A stretch of DNA of 45,160 nucleotides from Paludibacteraceae bacterium (GCA_024399545.1 JAKSNS010000022.1:1-45160); one strand, 5' to 3'. Counted from the first letter of the stretch, positions 34,092-43,722 are shown. Made by a program: numbers and translations. The notes: generated by a model from the sequence alone, not told the origin.

Positions 34092-35156
34092 CTAATGGCT
34101 GACGGTTTTTTTTGCGTCGTCAACGAACTGGCGTATCCTCGATTCGTCATCCTTCTTGCAAATCAGCAGTGTCCCGTTGTTATGTGCCACCAGATACCCC
34201 TCCAGTCCGTCGATAACCGCCAGTTCGCCGTCACCCAACGCGATAATATTGTTCTTGCTACGGTAAGTCATAGCCCTGCCGTGTAAAACGCTGTTGCCAT
34301 TCCCGTCGTGGTCCGTCAGGTCGTAAAGCGACGACCATGTCCCCATGTCCGACCATCCGAAATCGGCCAGCATCACATACACGTTCTGAGCTTTCTCCAT
34401 AATCCCGTAGTCAATCGAGATGTTTTGGACTGCTGGGAAAGTCTCGTCCACCCACTGCTGCTCGTCCTCCGTGTAATAATGTTTCATGCCTGCTTTGAAC
34501 GTCTCCGCCAACTCTGTCAGCAGTTGTTCGTAAGCCTCTATAATCACTTGTGCGCGCCAGACGAAGATACCTGCGTTCCAGCAGAACTCGCCTGATTTCA
34601 GGAACAGCTCAGCCATCTCACGGTTAGGCTTCTCGGTGAAAGTCTTCACTTTGCGCAAGGCGTTACCCCCTTGTGCGAACTGTATGTAACCGTAACCGGT
34701 CTCTGGGCGTGTTGGTTTCATACCCAAGGTCAGCAGCGAGTCGTTCAGCGACGTGAACCTCAGCCCCTCGCGCAGCACGCGGCGGAACTCGTCCGTGTCT
34801 GTTATCAGGTGGTCGGATGGCAGGACCACGATGTTCGCCTTTGGGCATTTCGCGTAAATGCGGTAAGTGGCGTAAGCAATGCAGGGTGCGGTGTTTCTCC
34901 TTATTGGTTCCAGCAGTATGTTGTCCGGGTCAATCTGTGGCAGTTGCTCGGTTATGGTCTTGCGGTATCGTTTGTTGGTCACTACTACTATGTTCTCCTT
35001 CTTGACTATTCCGTCCAACCTGTCGAACGTCATTTGGATAAGCGATTTGCCTGTACCCACGAAATCAATGAATTGCTTTGGTTTCTCCTCTGTCGAGAAA
35101 GGCCAGAAACGACTACCAACGCCGCCTGCCATGATGATACAATAGTTATTCTCCAT
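34092..35156 (-). CDS. manC: Mannose-1-phosphate guanylyltransferase
   Basis: The enzyme makes GDP-mannose from mannose-1-phosphate and GTP for surface glycan synthesis. The 354-residue protein has the pyrophosphorylase signature IMAGGVGSRFWPFSTEEKPKQF at the N-terminus, then VLPSDHLITDTDEFRR, ETGYGYIQFA, and SIDYGIMEKAQNV. It is a short form without the C-terminal phosphomannose isomerase domain. ATG at 35156 follows a TAACTTTG promoter box; the frame extends further upstream but without family similarity. Gene symbol by function; it is also called manC or cpsB in other organisms. Confidence 0.9.
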   Translation of the reverse strand: MENNYCIIMAGGVGSRFWPFSTEEKPKQFIDFVGTGKSLIQMTFDRLDGIVKKENIVVVTNKRYRKTITEQLPQIDPDNILLEPIRRNTAPCIAYATYRIYAKCPKANIVVLPSDHLITDTDEFRRVLREGLRFTSLNDSLLTLGMKPTRPETGYGYIQFAQGGNALRKVKTFTEKPNREMAELFLKSGEFCWNAGIFVWRAQVIIEAYEQLLTELAETFKAGMKHYYTEDEQQWVDETFPAVQNISIDYGIMEKAQNVYVMLADFGWSDMGTWSSLYDLTDHDGNGNSVLHGRAMTYRSKNNIIALGDGELAVIDGLEGYLVAHNNGTLLICKKDDESRIRQFVDDAKKTVSH

Positions 35157-35177
35157 AATATAGCACATTTTAACGTG

Positions 35178-35185
35178 CAAAGTTA
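35178..35185 (-). promoter_or_regulatory. -7 promoter box for manC
   Basis: TAACTTTG on the minus strand at 35178-35185, about 22 bases before the manC ATG. The -33 box is poorly placed. It is divergent from the tRNA promoter. Confidence 0.55.
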
Positions 35186-35251
35186 CTAATTTTTTTTGAC
35201 AAAAACGCTTTTTCCCACGATTATTTTCCAACAAAAATATTTTGCGAAACA

Positions 35252-35283
35252 TTTGGCTGTTTCCGAAAAAAGTCGTACCTTTG
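35252..35283 (+). promoter_or_regulatory. Promoter of the tRNA-Leu gene
   Basis: TTTG at 35252-35255 and TACCTTTG at 35276-35283 are 20 bases apart. The tRNA starts 40 bases further on. Confidence 0.7.
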
Positions 35284-35323
35284 CACTCAGTTTCGATACA
35301 CTTACGCTGCGAGACGAAATCAT

Positions 35324-35405
35324 GCGGCATTGGCGTAATTGGCAGCCGCGTCAGACTTAGGATCTGATGGAGTAATCCGTGGGGGTTCGAGTCCCTTATG
35401 CCGCA
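35324..35405 (+). tRNA. tRNA-Leu (anticodon UAG)
   Basis: The 82-base class II tRNA has acceptor stem GCGGCAT/ATGCCGC, a discriminator A, the anticodon stem TCAGA/TCTGA with loop CTTAGGA (anticodon TAG in DNA, reading CUA and CUN Leu codons), a long variable arm, and the T loop GGTTCGAGTCC. The CCA end is not encoded. It is a single tRNA gene with its own promoter and terminator. Confidence 0.95.
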
Positions 35406-35415
35406 CTTTTTCCTG

Positions 35416-35446
35416 AGCCTCCAAAACTTTTTTGGGGGCTTTTTTT
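35416..35446 (+). terminator. Terminator after tRNA-Leu
   Basis: AGCCTCCAAAA (35416-35426) pairs with TTTTGGGGGCT (35430-35440) with one G-U pair around a three-base loop, followed by six T. Confidence 0.88.
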
Positions 35447-35597
35447 ACTGCCCTCCCATAAACAACCATATAATTGGGTCCTCCAACGCTTGCATATATC
35501 AAAAAAACTCCTTGCCTTGGCACAACGAACCTCCTACGGACAGTGAATATGATTATCAACAAATTACAATCAAACTACAAACTATTGAACACACCTT

Positions 35598-36119
35598 ATG
35601 AGAAAACTGATGATTATACAAGTCATTTTGGCGTCTTTTGTCATGTCTTCCTGCGATAATATCCAGCAAAAATCAAATGATAAGATAATCGAGGAAAGCG
35701 TTGATGTTATTGAACCAGACAGCGTAAACGCACTCGAAGCATTTCGTGGGCATTTCAGCAAGTCATCCGCATTTGCTTACGCAGTGGTTGGTGGTCGCAA
35801 AATCCTCCTTGTGTCGCAAGAGACTTTCGGAAACAATGAAAAAACTGATTTGGAAGCAGTAGAGGCAAGTGTATTTGCATTGGACGAAGAGTGCAAAATC
35901 GTTTCATTGGGTTCTATTAGGTCGCAGGGAACACTTTATCCAGTTTCATTGTTAGATGGTAAATTGATGGTAGCGGGTCACCAATTTGTTAAGGTTTACG
36001 ACATCAGGGGTGACATTCCTGAGTTAGTGCTTGACGATTATGAGGAAGGCGAGAGTCCTAAACTAACGAAGATGTTCAAAATGTTTGAGAATGGAACATC
36101 GATAAAGTTTGAGAGATAA
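35598..36119 (+). CDS. Small lipoprotein of unknown function
   Basis: The 173-residue protein has a signal peptide MRKLMIIQVILASFVMSSC with the lipobox Cys at residue 19, so it should be membrane-anchored by lipid. The mature part is acidic near the start and then has short beta-strand-like segments (for example KILLVSQETFG, VFALDEECKIVSLG) that could form a small propeller or sandwich. No domain is recognised. It is flanked by the tRNA terminator and a promoter for rsmE, so it is likely transcribed alone. Confidence 0.65.
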   Translation: MRKLMIIQVILASFVMSSCDNIQQKSNDKIIEESVDVIEPDSVNALEAFRGHFSKSSAFAYAVVGGRKILLVSQETFGNNEKTDLEAVEASVFALDEECKIVSLGSIRSQGTLYPVSLLDGKLMVAGHQFVKVYDIRGDIPELVLDDYEEGESPKLTKMFKMFENGTSIKFER

Positions 36120-36156
36120 ACCACCCGAAAAACTTGCACAACTCAAAAAAAATCCT

Positions 36157-36164
36157 TACCTTTG
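36157..36164 (+). promoter_or_regulatory. -7 box of rsmE-ruvC promoter
   Basis: TACCTTTG at 36157-36164. A CTTGC at 36133-36137 may serve as a weak -33 box. The leader to rsmE is about 60 bases. Confidence 0.6.
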
Positions 36165-36170
36165 CACCGA

Positions 36171-36212
36171 GAAAAAAACGATGTCGGTTGCTCTCATTGC
36201 ATAGTTTTTTTC
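36171..36212 (+). promoter_or_regulatory. Leader hairpin with a 7-codon ORF, upstream of rsmE
   Basis: GAAAAAAAC (36171-36179) and GTTTTTTTC (36204-36212) are perfect inverted repeats flanking ATG TCG GTT GCT CTC ATT GCA TAG (36181-36204), a complete seven-codon ORF. The pairing is AT-only apart from its ends, so it is weak at best. The layout is that of a translated or paused leader. Confidence 0.4.
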
Positions 36213-36229
36213 TGACAAATTAAACAGCT

Positions 36230-36937
36230 ATGGACATTTTCTACTCTCCTGATATTCTTGACAAGAACGCACTTTCAGAGGAAGAATCACAGCATTGCGT
36301 CAAGGTTCTCCGCCATCAGCCAGGTGATGAAATCCAAGTCATCGACGGTCGTGGCACGCTTTTCGATTGCCGCATAATTTCGCCTCACCCAAAGCATGTT
36401 GAGGTGGAGATTACCGACAGGCACGAGCATTTTGGCTGTCACCCCTACCACCTGACAATGGCTGTCGCACCAACCAAAAACATTGACCGCTATGAGTGGT
36501 TCGTCGAGAAGGCTGTCGAGGTTGGCGTTGACCGTATCGTCCCTCTTCTCGGACGTTATTCCGAGCGTAAAATCGTCAAGCGTGACAGGCTTGAGAAGAT
36601 TGTCATTGCAGCAGCGAAACAGAGTATGAAAGCCCAACTTCCAATCATCGACGAGATTACTCCAGTAGAGAGATTCATTGAAAGCGTCGATGGAAAACTT
36701 TTCATTGCCCACTGCCAGCGAGGCGAAAAGGCTTACCTTTATGACGCTGTCCAACCAAGGCAGGACACAACTATTATGATTGGTCCAGAGGGTGATTTCT
36801 CTGAAGAGGAGGTCTCATTTGCCATTTCGCATGGTGCAACACCTGTTTCACTTGGCGACAGCCGCCTACGCACGGAGACTGCCGCAGTGGTCGCAACTAC
36901 AATGGTTTCTATTAAGAACAATGGAGAAAAAGCCTGA
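36230..36937 (+). CDS. rsmE: 16S rRNA (uracil1498-N3)-methyltransferase
   Basis: RsmE methylates U1498 of 16S rRNA in the 30S subunit. The 235-residue protein has the N-terminal PUA-like fold ([21 protein letters not shown]), then a SPOUT knot with the AdoMet motif [12 protein letters not shown] and the C-terminal [12 protein letters not shown]. It overlaps ruvC by 17 bases and has its own promoter and leader. Confidence 0.95.
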   Translation: MDIFYSPDILDKNALSEEESQHCVKVLRHQPGDEIQVIDGRGTLFDCRIISPHPKHVEVEITDRHEHFGCHPYHLTMAVAPTKNIDRYEWFVEKAVEVGVDRIVPLLGRYSERKIVKRDRLEKIVIAAAKQSMKAQLPIIDEITPVERFIESVDGKLFIAHCQRGEKAYLYDAVQPRQDTTIMIGPEGDFSEEEVSFAISHGATPVSLGDSRLRTETAAVVATTMVSIKNNGEKA

Positions 36938-37490
36938 CATAATAATCCTTGGAGTTGACCCAGGCACAAACTATTTGGGTTATGGAGTAATCCGCACTAG
37001 TGGCAACAAAGCTGAGTTCATAACCCACGGTGTCATCGACCTTCACAAAATCACAGACCCGTATCTGACACTCTCCGAAATCTTTACCCAACTCACGCAT
37101 ATCATCGAGACCTACCTTCCAGACGAAATGGCCATCGAAGCACCTTTCTTCGGCAAAAACGTCCAGTCAATGCTCAAACTTGGCAGGGCTCAAGGAGTGG
37201 CCATAACTGCCGCCATCCAACGCCAAATCCCAATCACCGAGTACGCACCACTAAAGATAAAAATGGCAATAACAGGCAACGGTTCAGCATCCAAAGAGCA
37301 GGTTGCCTCCATGCTCCAACGCATGCTTCACATTTCATCGGACGAAATGCCAAAACACCTTGACGCCACAGACGCCCTTGCCGCTGCTTACTGCCACTTC
37401 ATCCAACGCCAACGCCCAGAATCACTCTCACGCAAATACTCCTCTTGGAAAGACTTTGTCTCGAAAAACCAAGACAAAGTCAAAGGTTGA
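36921..37490 (+). CDS. ruvC: Crossover junction endodeoxyribonuclease RuvC
   Basis: RuvC resolves Holliday junctions with RuvAB. The 189-residue protein has the catalytic acidic residues in [14 protein letters not shown] (first Asp), [10 protein letters not shown] (Glu) and [11 protein letters not shown] (last two Asp). The ATG at 36921 gives the family N-terminus and overlaps rsmE; the longer frame upstream is the rsmE shadow. It ends eight bases before the convergent RluA gene. Confidence 0.95.
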   Translation: MEKKPDIIILGVDPGTNYLGYGVIRTSGNKAEFITHGVIDLHKITDPYLTLSEIFTQLTHIIETYLPDEMAIEAPFFGKNVQSMLKLGRAQGVAITAAIQRQIPITEYAPLKIKMAITGNGSASKEQVASMLQRMLHISSDEMPKHLDATDALAAAYCHFIQRQRPESLSRKYSSWKDFVSKNQDKVKG

Positions 37491-37498
37491 TTTTCCGT

Positions 37499-38410
37499 TC
37501 ATCTTTCACGTTCAAACAATTGCCTGAATTGGGAAGGAATTGGGGTTTCGAACTCCATTGCCTCGTTGGTGACAGGGTGGTGGAAATAGAGTTTGTAAGC
37601 ATGCAGGCAGAGACGGTGCAGAGGGTTGTCGCCATTGCCGTATTTAAGGTCACCACAGACTGGGTGCCCCATATCGGCTGAATGTACGCGGATTTGGTTT
37701 TTGCGGCCAGTCTCCAGACGATACTCCACAAGAGAATGAAACCTGCTGCGTGCCAAGGTGGAGAAATGCGTGACGGCATACTTTCCGCCGTTATCAGTAA
37801 GGCTTGAATATGTGATAAATGCCTTGTTATCTTTCAGCCAGTTGGCAACAGTCCCCTCGTCTTCCTTCATCACACCACTGACCACAGCAACGTAACGGCG
37901 TTCATAAACGATGTCGTGCCAATTATGTTCAAGGGTTTGCTCAGTCTCAATATCCTTTGCATAAACCATCAAGCCACTGGTGTCGCGGTCAAGACGGTGG
38001 ACAACATGGGCGTGGCACTTCTGATGCGTTTTCTGGAAATAATCGTCAAGGACAGCCTTCACGTTAAGCGAGGAATGCGAAGCAGCCATAGAAAGAATCC
38101 CAATATTCTTATTCACTATTATTATCCACTTATCCTCATAAACAATGCTGAGGTATGGACTCTTGAACGAATTGTTGCGCTTGGACTTGCTGATGGTTAT
38201 GATGTCACCTTTCCGCAAATGGTAATCGAATTGCGTGACGCACTTGTCGTTGACCGACACGCCATTACCCGCAAGTATGGCTTTTATCTTTGTTTTGCTG
38301 CCATTCAGATTATTGAGAAGCCATTCCAGCAAAGAGGCATTCTCAAGTACCTTGTAGTGTTCGTAGCGATTGAAATCCAACGGTTTGGATAAATTATTTT
38401 TTGAATACAT
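37499..38410 (-). CDS. RluA family pseudouridine synthase
   Basis: The 303-residue enzyme isomerises uridine in rRNA or tRNA. It has an S4 RNA-binding domain at about residues 25-85 and the catalytic RluA signature HRLDRDTSGLMVYAK near residue 140, with the catalytic Asp present. Downstream ENKAF and GRKNQIRVHSADMGHPV match the family's second motif. The target position cannot be named (RluC/RluD-type). It overlaps the DUF4153 gene by 17 bases. Confidence 0.9.
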   Translation of the reverse strand: MYSKNNLSKPLDFNRYEHYKVLENASLLEWLLNNLNGSKTKIKAILAGNGVSVNDKCVTQFDYHLRKGDIITISKSKRNNSFKSPYLSIVYEDKWIIIVNKNIGILSMAASHSSLNVKAVLDDYFQKTHQKCHAHVVHRLDRDTSGLMVYAKDIETEQTLEHNWHDIVYERRYVAVVSGVMKEDEGTVANWLKDNKAFITYSSLTDNGGKYAVTHFSTLARSRFHSLVEYRLETGRKNQIRVHSADMGHPVCGDLKYGNGDNPLHRLCLHAYKLYFHHPVTNEAMEFETPIPSQFRQLFERER

Positions 38411-40064
38411 AGCCTAAAATATTACATTCTGATTCATTACCGTAACTGAAGACGACCAGATGAGTGATGATGATTTCCATATCATTTTGTGTAGTAATAG
38501 TTAGATAATCATCTTTGACTTTATTCGCATGATCAGTAACAATGGCAACTACGACATCGTCGTCCTCATAGCCGCTCGTTGAGATTGAGAGTCTTATGTA
38601 ACCTTTGCCAACACTTTCGACCGTAGCGCAATCGATTAGATACATTTTGGAGAAGCCCTCGGGTATATTTATGTCGCCTTGGTACCTTTCAATCACAACA
38701 TTCTCTTCGTACCCTTTAATTTCCTCAAACCTCACGTTTTCATACTCGTCTTTCAAATCAACCCATTGGCTGATGCTTTCCTTGCCAAACGTCCGTTGAA
38801 GGTAATACAACTTAGCGGATATTCGTTGCGCCTCGTCAGAATCAATCTTCCAATACCATTCATACAGTTGCCCAACATCGACAGCCGATTTTGGGAAAGG
38901 GACAGAAGCAGCCTCTATAAGCCGTGCGGCGTCAGCGGTGACTATCCTCTTTGTAAGTGTGGATACATTTGCACCAGGGATGATTGAGAACAATAGGAAA
39001 ATGGCGCAATAAGTTACCGACAAAACCTTAAGGACATTGAAATTACGGAATGAAGCCAAGAACAGGGAAGCACATGTCAGGTAAAACATAATATTGGCAA
39101 GCAGCACATAAAACCTGTCGATTGTCCACCCATAATCAGAGACACGCCTTGCCAAACCGATACTCATAAGGATTATTGGAGGAAGGACAAGGAGCGGCAA
39201 AAGGCGACGAATGACAAGCCAGAAACGGCTGACAGCGCCGCCAAACATTTTGGCTTGGAAAATAAATTCGACAAGGATCAAACCGAACATTACGCCGACC
39301 GTCATATAAGTCACCATTCCATCAGGGAGTTGCCACTTGACAAATATGCTAAAGATGTAAATATAGAGAACGAGGAGGTAGAGGAAAAGTATAGGAAGGA
39401 TGACGTACTTGCCAAAAAAGAGCCAAAGCTTATGCGACGAGCCAGAGACGAAACCGCTTTGCCCCACCCTTGGCATCAACATCACGAACATGCAACAGGA
39501 AACGGACATGAGCATCAACCATAAGTATATACAGTAATTAGTGATGTAGAGGGAGAACAAAACGTCAATACCTACCATAAGAAGCATAATGGCTAACCCT
39601 GCGAACGATACGACAAGGAAGACAAAAGCCGCGGTCACTATCGTGTCACCAGTGAAGCGTGCGAAAGCACCGTCATCCTTACCGAAATTCGGGACGACAA
39701 ACATTGAGATAAAAATGACACAGAACAGTACAATCTGAGCGACAGCCACCTCAGTGGAGACGTGATAAGCAGGCTGCAAAGATACCCAACAACAATCGAG
39801 CGCAAGAAGCATCGACACAATTGCATTGGCATAAATAGGGTTACGGGAACCGCAAAGTTGTATTGTAGTGGTCAGGAAGAAACCAAAACCGAGGAAAAGC
39901 ATAACAGACCTAACCACTGGAGTGAAGGAGAGGTACGAACTATTTAACAGGCAGAGTAAGATGCTGAAAGCGACAGCGAACGACATTGGCAAGAACATCT
40001 GGCGGAAATTAGCGTTCCACGATTGCCTGGCGAGTGAATTGATTAATTTGTTCAATGGTTTCAT
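38394..40064 (-). CDS. DUF4153 family multi-pass membrane protein
   Basis: The 556-residue protein begins with about a dozen hydrophobic helices (residues 25-390), typical of DUF4153 inner-membrane proteins of Bacteroidetes, and ends with a soluble domain of about 160 residues that should lie in the periplasm. The function is unknown. It is downstream of the CHAT gene, separated by 197 bases with a large hairpin, and coupled to the RluA-type gene by an overlap. It is probably transcribed from its own promoter near 40065-40100, but I see no good box. Confidence 0.75.
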   Translation of the reverse strand: MKPLNKLINSLARQSWNANFRQMFLPMSFAVAFSILLCLLNSSYLSFTPVVRSVMLFLGFGFFLTTTIQLCGSRNPIYANAIVSMLLALDCCWVSLQPAYHVSTEVAVAQIVLFCVIFISMFVVPNFGKDDGAFARFTGDTIVTAAFVFLVVSFAGLAIMLLMVGIDVLFSLYITNYCIYLWLMLMSVSCCMFVMLMPRVGQSGFVSGSSHKLWLFFGKYVILPILFLYLLVLYIYIFSIFVKWQLPDGMVTYMTVGVMFGLILVEFIFQAKMFGGAVSRFWLVIRRLLPLLVLPPIILMSIGLARRVSDYGWTIDRFYVLLANIMFYLTCASLFLASFRNFNVLKVLSVTYCAIFLLFSIIPGANVSTLTKRIVTADAARLIEAASVPFPKSAVDVGQLYEWYWKIDSDEAQRISAKLYYLQRTFGKESISQWVDLKDEYENVRFEEIKGYEENVVIERYQGDINIPEGFSKMYLIDCATVESVGKGYIRLSISTSGYEDDDVVVAIVTDHANKVKDDYLTITTQNDMEIIITHLVVFSYGNESECNILGYVFKK

Positions 40065-40105
40065 AACACAAAAAGTTGGTTAATAGCGGGATGGAACACA
40101 AAAAA

Positions 40106-40182
40106 GACAAGCATTATACCCTATCACAGTTATGTTTCAAAATCGCCAAATTCCAGAACACGAGATAGGGACAATGCTTGTC
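40106..40182 (-). terminator. Long two-part hairpin after the CHAT operon
   Basis: GACAAGCATT (40106-40115) pairs with AATGCTTGTC (40173-40182), and inside it CCCTATC (40119-40125) with GATAGGG (40164-40170), 17 pairs in all, around a 38-base loop. On the minus strand it is followed by TTTTTT, so it can end transcripts from the sigma-CHAT operon. The loop is unusually long for a terminator. Confidence 0.6.
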
Positions 40183-40261
40183 CGACCTGTTTTTGACTAT
40201 AAAGACCGGAAAAAAGCGAAAATCTATCAAGTGACTGTATTTTTTTCATTATTATGAAGTA

Positions 40262-42883
40262 TCAATCAATCATAACGAAACAAGCCCAGAGATTTGGCGA
40301 GTCTGGGTATTTGCGAATTAAGGAACGACGGGCTTCGTTGAAGGCACGTCGCTTGTCCCAACCAGTAGCGGCAAGTCGTTCGTAGAATGAAGTCATAAAC
40401 TGTTTGGTAACATTGTCGTCAATGCTCCACAAAGTCATTACAAGAGTTTGTACGCCTGAGAGTTTGAAGGCACGCAGAAGGCCATAAAGGCCTTCGGGTG
40501 AAGGGTAGCCAACGCCTGACTGGCAGGCTGAGAGAACCACAAGCGAAGTGCGTGAGAGGTCAAGGCGCGAGATTTCGTTGGCTGAGATGTTCAAGCCTGA
40601 CATAATCAGGCCACTGAGCAACATGGCATCCTTATAGCCTTTGACAAGGTCAACATCCTGAGCCTCTTCAGGGGTGAAATAATACCCGTGGGTGGCTATG
40701 TGGATAAGGTCAGTGGCTTTGCAAGAAATGGCAGACAAAGAGGCGGGAGTGCCTTCAGAGCCAGTGAGGATTGTGACACCATTGCCCAAGAGTGGGGCGA
40801 TGGCACGAACCTCAGCCTCGGTTTCGGGCAGATATTCGTAATTATTGTCGAAAATGGTTGAATCGTAAGTCAGACCACCGTACAACAGAGAAGAGGAAGG
40901 CAGAGCCATGCGACTGTCAAAACGGAGCAACTCGCGGGCAGAGGTGAGGCGGACGAAATCGTTACGGTCACTGAGGATGCGTCCTTTGTCATCCTTAAAC
41001 GACTCAAGCGAAACCTGATGGAGTTTGCCCGAAGGCACATAATAAACGCTATAACCCTTTGGCACATAAGAAGAAATCTTATCCCAAACAAGACGACGAA
41101 CAGCAAGGTTATTCTCGGCGGAATAGATGGAACTTATTCGCTGACCGTCCAAAAGGGTGTCGAACTGGTCTTCGGTGAAAAGATTGATGAAAAGAGGCGC
41201 ATTATGCTTAAGGTCAATGACAAAAGCGACGTAATGGCGCAAACTGTCGTAAGCGGTAAAATAATCAAAAAACTCAACAAGGACGGAACGGCGAGGCATT
41301 GATTTACGGATGTCATCGTAGGTCAAGCCAAGGAAATCAGCGTAAGAACAATAGGAAGGGATTAAAGACATCAACCGCCTTTCCATGGAGGCAATGCTAT
41401 CCTTCAGCGAGCCAATGGCGGTTAAATTAGAGTCATTAGCGCATTGAAGGACAACCAGTCTCGACTTCATATCCTTCACGTCAGAATAGAGGGAGTGAGC
41501 CTCGGCGTTTCCCGAAAAGGTGACGACACGATCGGTTGAACGTGAGGTCTCAAGCAGGAGCGAACGTGAGAAAAGTAGCGCATCGTAAGCGGCACGGGAC
41601 AAAGAGCCAGACGACTCGCCTGTAAGAGAGCAAACGGAAGAGACATTGAAAAGTTCCTTAGACGCTTCGCCCCAGTACTTAGTATAATCGGAAGAAGAGG
41701 CATTACGCAAAGTAGAGAAGATAACGCTCCTCTTGATTTGCGACGAGCGTATCGCATACTCGGAAGCGCGCTTATTGTCGCCAACACGTGCGAGAGCCTT
41801 GCTGAAACGGAACAAGTCACCACTGTAGGCATCGGAATACTCGCCATTGAAACTGAGCGAAAGGTCAATGTAATCATCAAAATAGTTCACGCAATCGTCA
41901 TAACGCTTCTCGGCAAACGAGAGGATTGACTTGCCCTGACGGACAGTAAGCAGATACTCAAGGTCTTCGCTGGATTGGTTGGCTGATATGGTTGAGTCTG
42001 CCCAAGACAACAAACCCATAGCGTCATCGTAATGGCCTATGCGTTGCAGGGCGAAAGCGTTAGCCATTCCAAGATTGGATGAAACAATAGGGTTACGGAA
42101 CTTATATATACAAGCAGCGACGCTGTCGGCATAAAGGAGGGTGTTAGCGGTATCAGCAACGCGGCTGTAGAGGTCAGCCAAAGTGAGGTGCTGCATACCA
42201 AGGGAAATGGCTGAGAACTCAGGGGATTGACGACGGAAGGCAAGATATTCCTTCGCATAGCCTATAGCCTCGGCATAACGTCCCTGGTTACGGCGAAGGT
42301 CACGCATAAGATTATAATATTGTATGCGACCGGCAGGGAAATCCTTTGAATATTGGTCCATAAGGTTCTTGAAGCGAAGCAGGTAATACTCGGTTTGCTC
42401 CAGATCCTTTTCGCTGGCCAAGGCGTTGCGTGCGTCTTGGTATATGTTTAGGAGCACTGCCGAAGTATCGGGGCTGCTCTCGCGGATAGAGTCAATCTGG
42501 TTGTTAATCCTCATGACCTCCCGATAGTTGTTACGGTTTGAGAAAAAACGTCTCTTGCGGCGCAATATGTCAAGCACGCAGGTGGTGTCACGGTTATCGA
42601 AAGCAATCGAAACAGCTTTGTCAAAAAGGATTACGGCTGAATCCAATCTATTCTGCAAACCGTATATTCCTGCAAGTTCGGCCATGCACATAGCTTCACC
42701 GGAACCTTTGCCTTGCGACGAAAAACAATCGGAAGCAGCAGCCAGGCGTTCGATAGCCTCGCTGAATTGGTACTTGTCAGAAAGAGAGAGAGCCTGTGAC
42801 ATCAGGGTGTCGCATCTTGAAGTCTGGGCAAACATGAGAGTGCCAAGCGCAAGGGCAAACAGAAGGAGAGATAGTTTTTTCAT
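40262..42883 (-). CDS. Secreted TPR-CHAT cysteine protease
   Basis: The 873-residue protein has a signal peptide (MKKLSLLLFALALGTLMFAQ), a helical TPR-like array from about residue 25 to 430 and a C-terminal CHAT domain (about 560-873). CHAT is a caspase-clan cysteine protease fold. Both catalytic residues are present: His732 in DLIHIATHGYYF and Cys787 in VVLSACQSGVGYPSPEGLYG. The closing LVMTLWSIDD and DSPNLWACFVMID are family hallmarks. The TPR part should sense a partner or substrate. It is the last gene of a four-gene operon, overlapping the caspase by four bases. Exported CHAT proteins are unusual compared with the cytoplasmic TPR-CHAT of type III-E CRISPR systems. Confidence 0.9.
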   Translation of the reverse strand: MKKLSLLLFALALGTLMFAQTSRCDTLMSQALSLSDKYQFSEAIERLAAASDCFSSQGKGSGEAMCMAELAGIYGLQNRLDSAVILFDKAVSIAFDNRDTTCVLDILRRKRRFFSNRNNYREVMRINNQIDSIRESSPDTSAVLLNIYQDARNALASEKDLEQTEYYLLRFKNLMDQYSKDFPAGRIQYYNLMRDLRRNQGRYAEAIGYAKEYLAFRRQSPEFSAISLGMQHLTLADLYSRVADTANTLLYADSVAACIYKFRNPIVSSNLGMANAFALQRIGHYDDAMGLLSWADSTISANQSSEDLEYLLTVRQGKSILSFAEKRYDDCVNYFDDYIDLSLSFNGEYSDAYSGDLFRFSKALARVGDNKRASEYAIRSSQIKRSVIFSTLRNASSSDYTKYWGEASKELFNVSSVCSLTGESSGSLSRAAYDALLFSRSLLLETSRSTDRVVTFSGNAEAHSLYSDVKDMKSRLVVLQCANDSNLTAIGSLKDSIASMERRLMSLIPSYCSYADFLGLTYDDIRKSMPRRSVLVEFFDYFTAYDSLRHYVAFVIDLKHNAPLFINLFTEDQFDTLLDGQRISSIYSAENNLAVRRLVWDKISSYVPKGYSVYYVPSGKLHQVSLESFKDDKGRILSDRNDFVRLTSARELLRFDSRMALPSSSLLYGGLTYDSTIFDNNYEYLPETEAEVRAIAPLLGNGVTILTGSEGTPASLSAISCKATDLIHIATHGYYFTPEEAQDVDLVKGYKDAMLLSGLIMSGLNISANEISRLDLSRTSLVVLSACQSGVGYPSPEGLYGLLRAFKLSGVQTLVMTLWSIDDNVTKQFMTSFYERLAATGWDKRRAFNEARRSLIRKYPDSPNLWACFVMID

Positions 42884-43722
42884 AAATCGGATAACATTTT
42901 AGGAAGGTTGAAACGAGAGAGGTCGCCAGTGACGACAATGGTCTGGTCAAGGTCATGAGGTTTGTTTCGATTCACAATTCTCTGCAACTCAGAGAAAAAA
43001 GCGAGATTATCCATAGACTTTGAGGTACGTGCGGCAGTGCATAGGGCATAAGAGAGAAGCCCCATAGCAGGCATGCGCAACTCGGAATTCAGTTGGTCGT
43101 CGCGGCATGCAGAGATAAGCAGCCAAGGGTGAGTGGATGACGAGTTTATGGCGAGTGCGCTATGATAAGGGAAAGTTTGCTGCGTACCACGACGGAAAAA
43201 CGAACCACGGGTAGAAGTGCCACTGTGGCAAGCATCTACGACAACGACAATATGCCCAGAGGCACCGACTTTAGCATAAACAGAATCAAGCAACAGGCCA
43301 ACCTGGTCATCGACAAGATGCTTCTCGCCACGATCCTTGGGATTTGGGCTCTTATATGCGTCGTAAGGTATCCACGACTCGTCCCTGTTGTCAGGCTCAT
43401 CACCGTTAAGGTCAACCATCTGCTGTCCGTGGCCTGAGAAATGGACATAAACCATATCGCCAACAGAGGCTTGACGAGCAAGAAGCCTGAAAGCCTGAAC
43501 GATAGCAGATTTTGTTGCGGCGGAATTCTTCAGGATATTCACGTTGTCATAACCTGCGTTGCGGAGCATAACAGAGATGCTATCGGCATCCGTGTCGCCG
43601 TGGATGGTTTGCCAGCCAGTCTCCTGCGGATACTTGCCGATTCCTATGACCAACGCAAGACGTTTTTGCGAGTAGAGGTTGGCGGCAAAAAGGATGAGCA
43701 AAAACAAAAAACGGTACTTCAT
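42880..43722 (-). CDS. Secreted caspase-family (metacaspase-like) cysteine protease
   Basis: The 280-residue C14 peptidase has a signal peptide (cleavage near NLYSQ, residue 19) followed directly by the p20-like core RLALVIGIGKY. The catalytic His98 lies in VHFSGHGQQ and Cys165 in VVDACHSGTS, with the acidic LVDDQ and DESWIPYD loops seen in calcium-dependent metacaspases. The C-terminus (VVTGDLSRFN) is short, so there is no obvious p10-like partner domain. It is translated between anti-sigma and CHAT genes with ATGA overlaps on both sides. It should act outside the cytoplasm. Arginine or lysine is the usual cleavage residue of metacaspases. Confidence 0.9.
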   Translation of the reverse strand: MKYRFLFLLILFAANLYSQKRLALVIGIGKYPQETGWQTIHGDTDADSISVMLRNAGYDNVNILKNSAATKSAIVQAFRLLARQASVGDMVYVHFSGHGQQMVDLNGDEPDNRDESWIPYDAYKSPNPKDRGEKHLVDDQVGLLLDSVYAKVGASGHIVVVVDACHSGTSTRGSFFRRGTQQTFPYHSALAINSSSTHPWLLISACRDDQLNSELRMPAMGLLSYALCTAARTSKSMDNLAFFSELQRIVNRNKPHDLDQTIVVTGDLSRFNLPKMLSDL

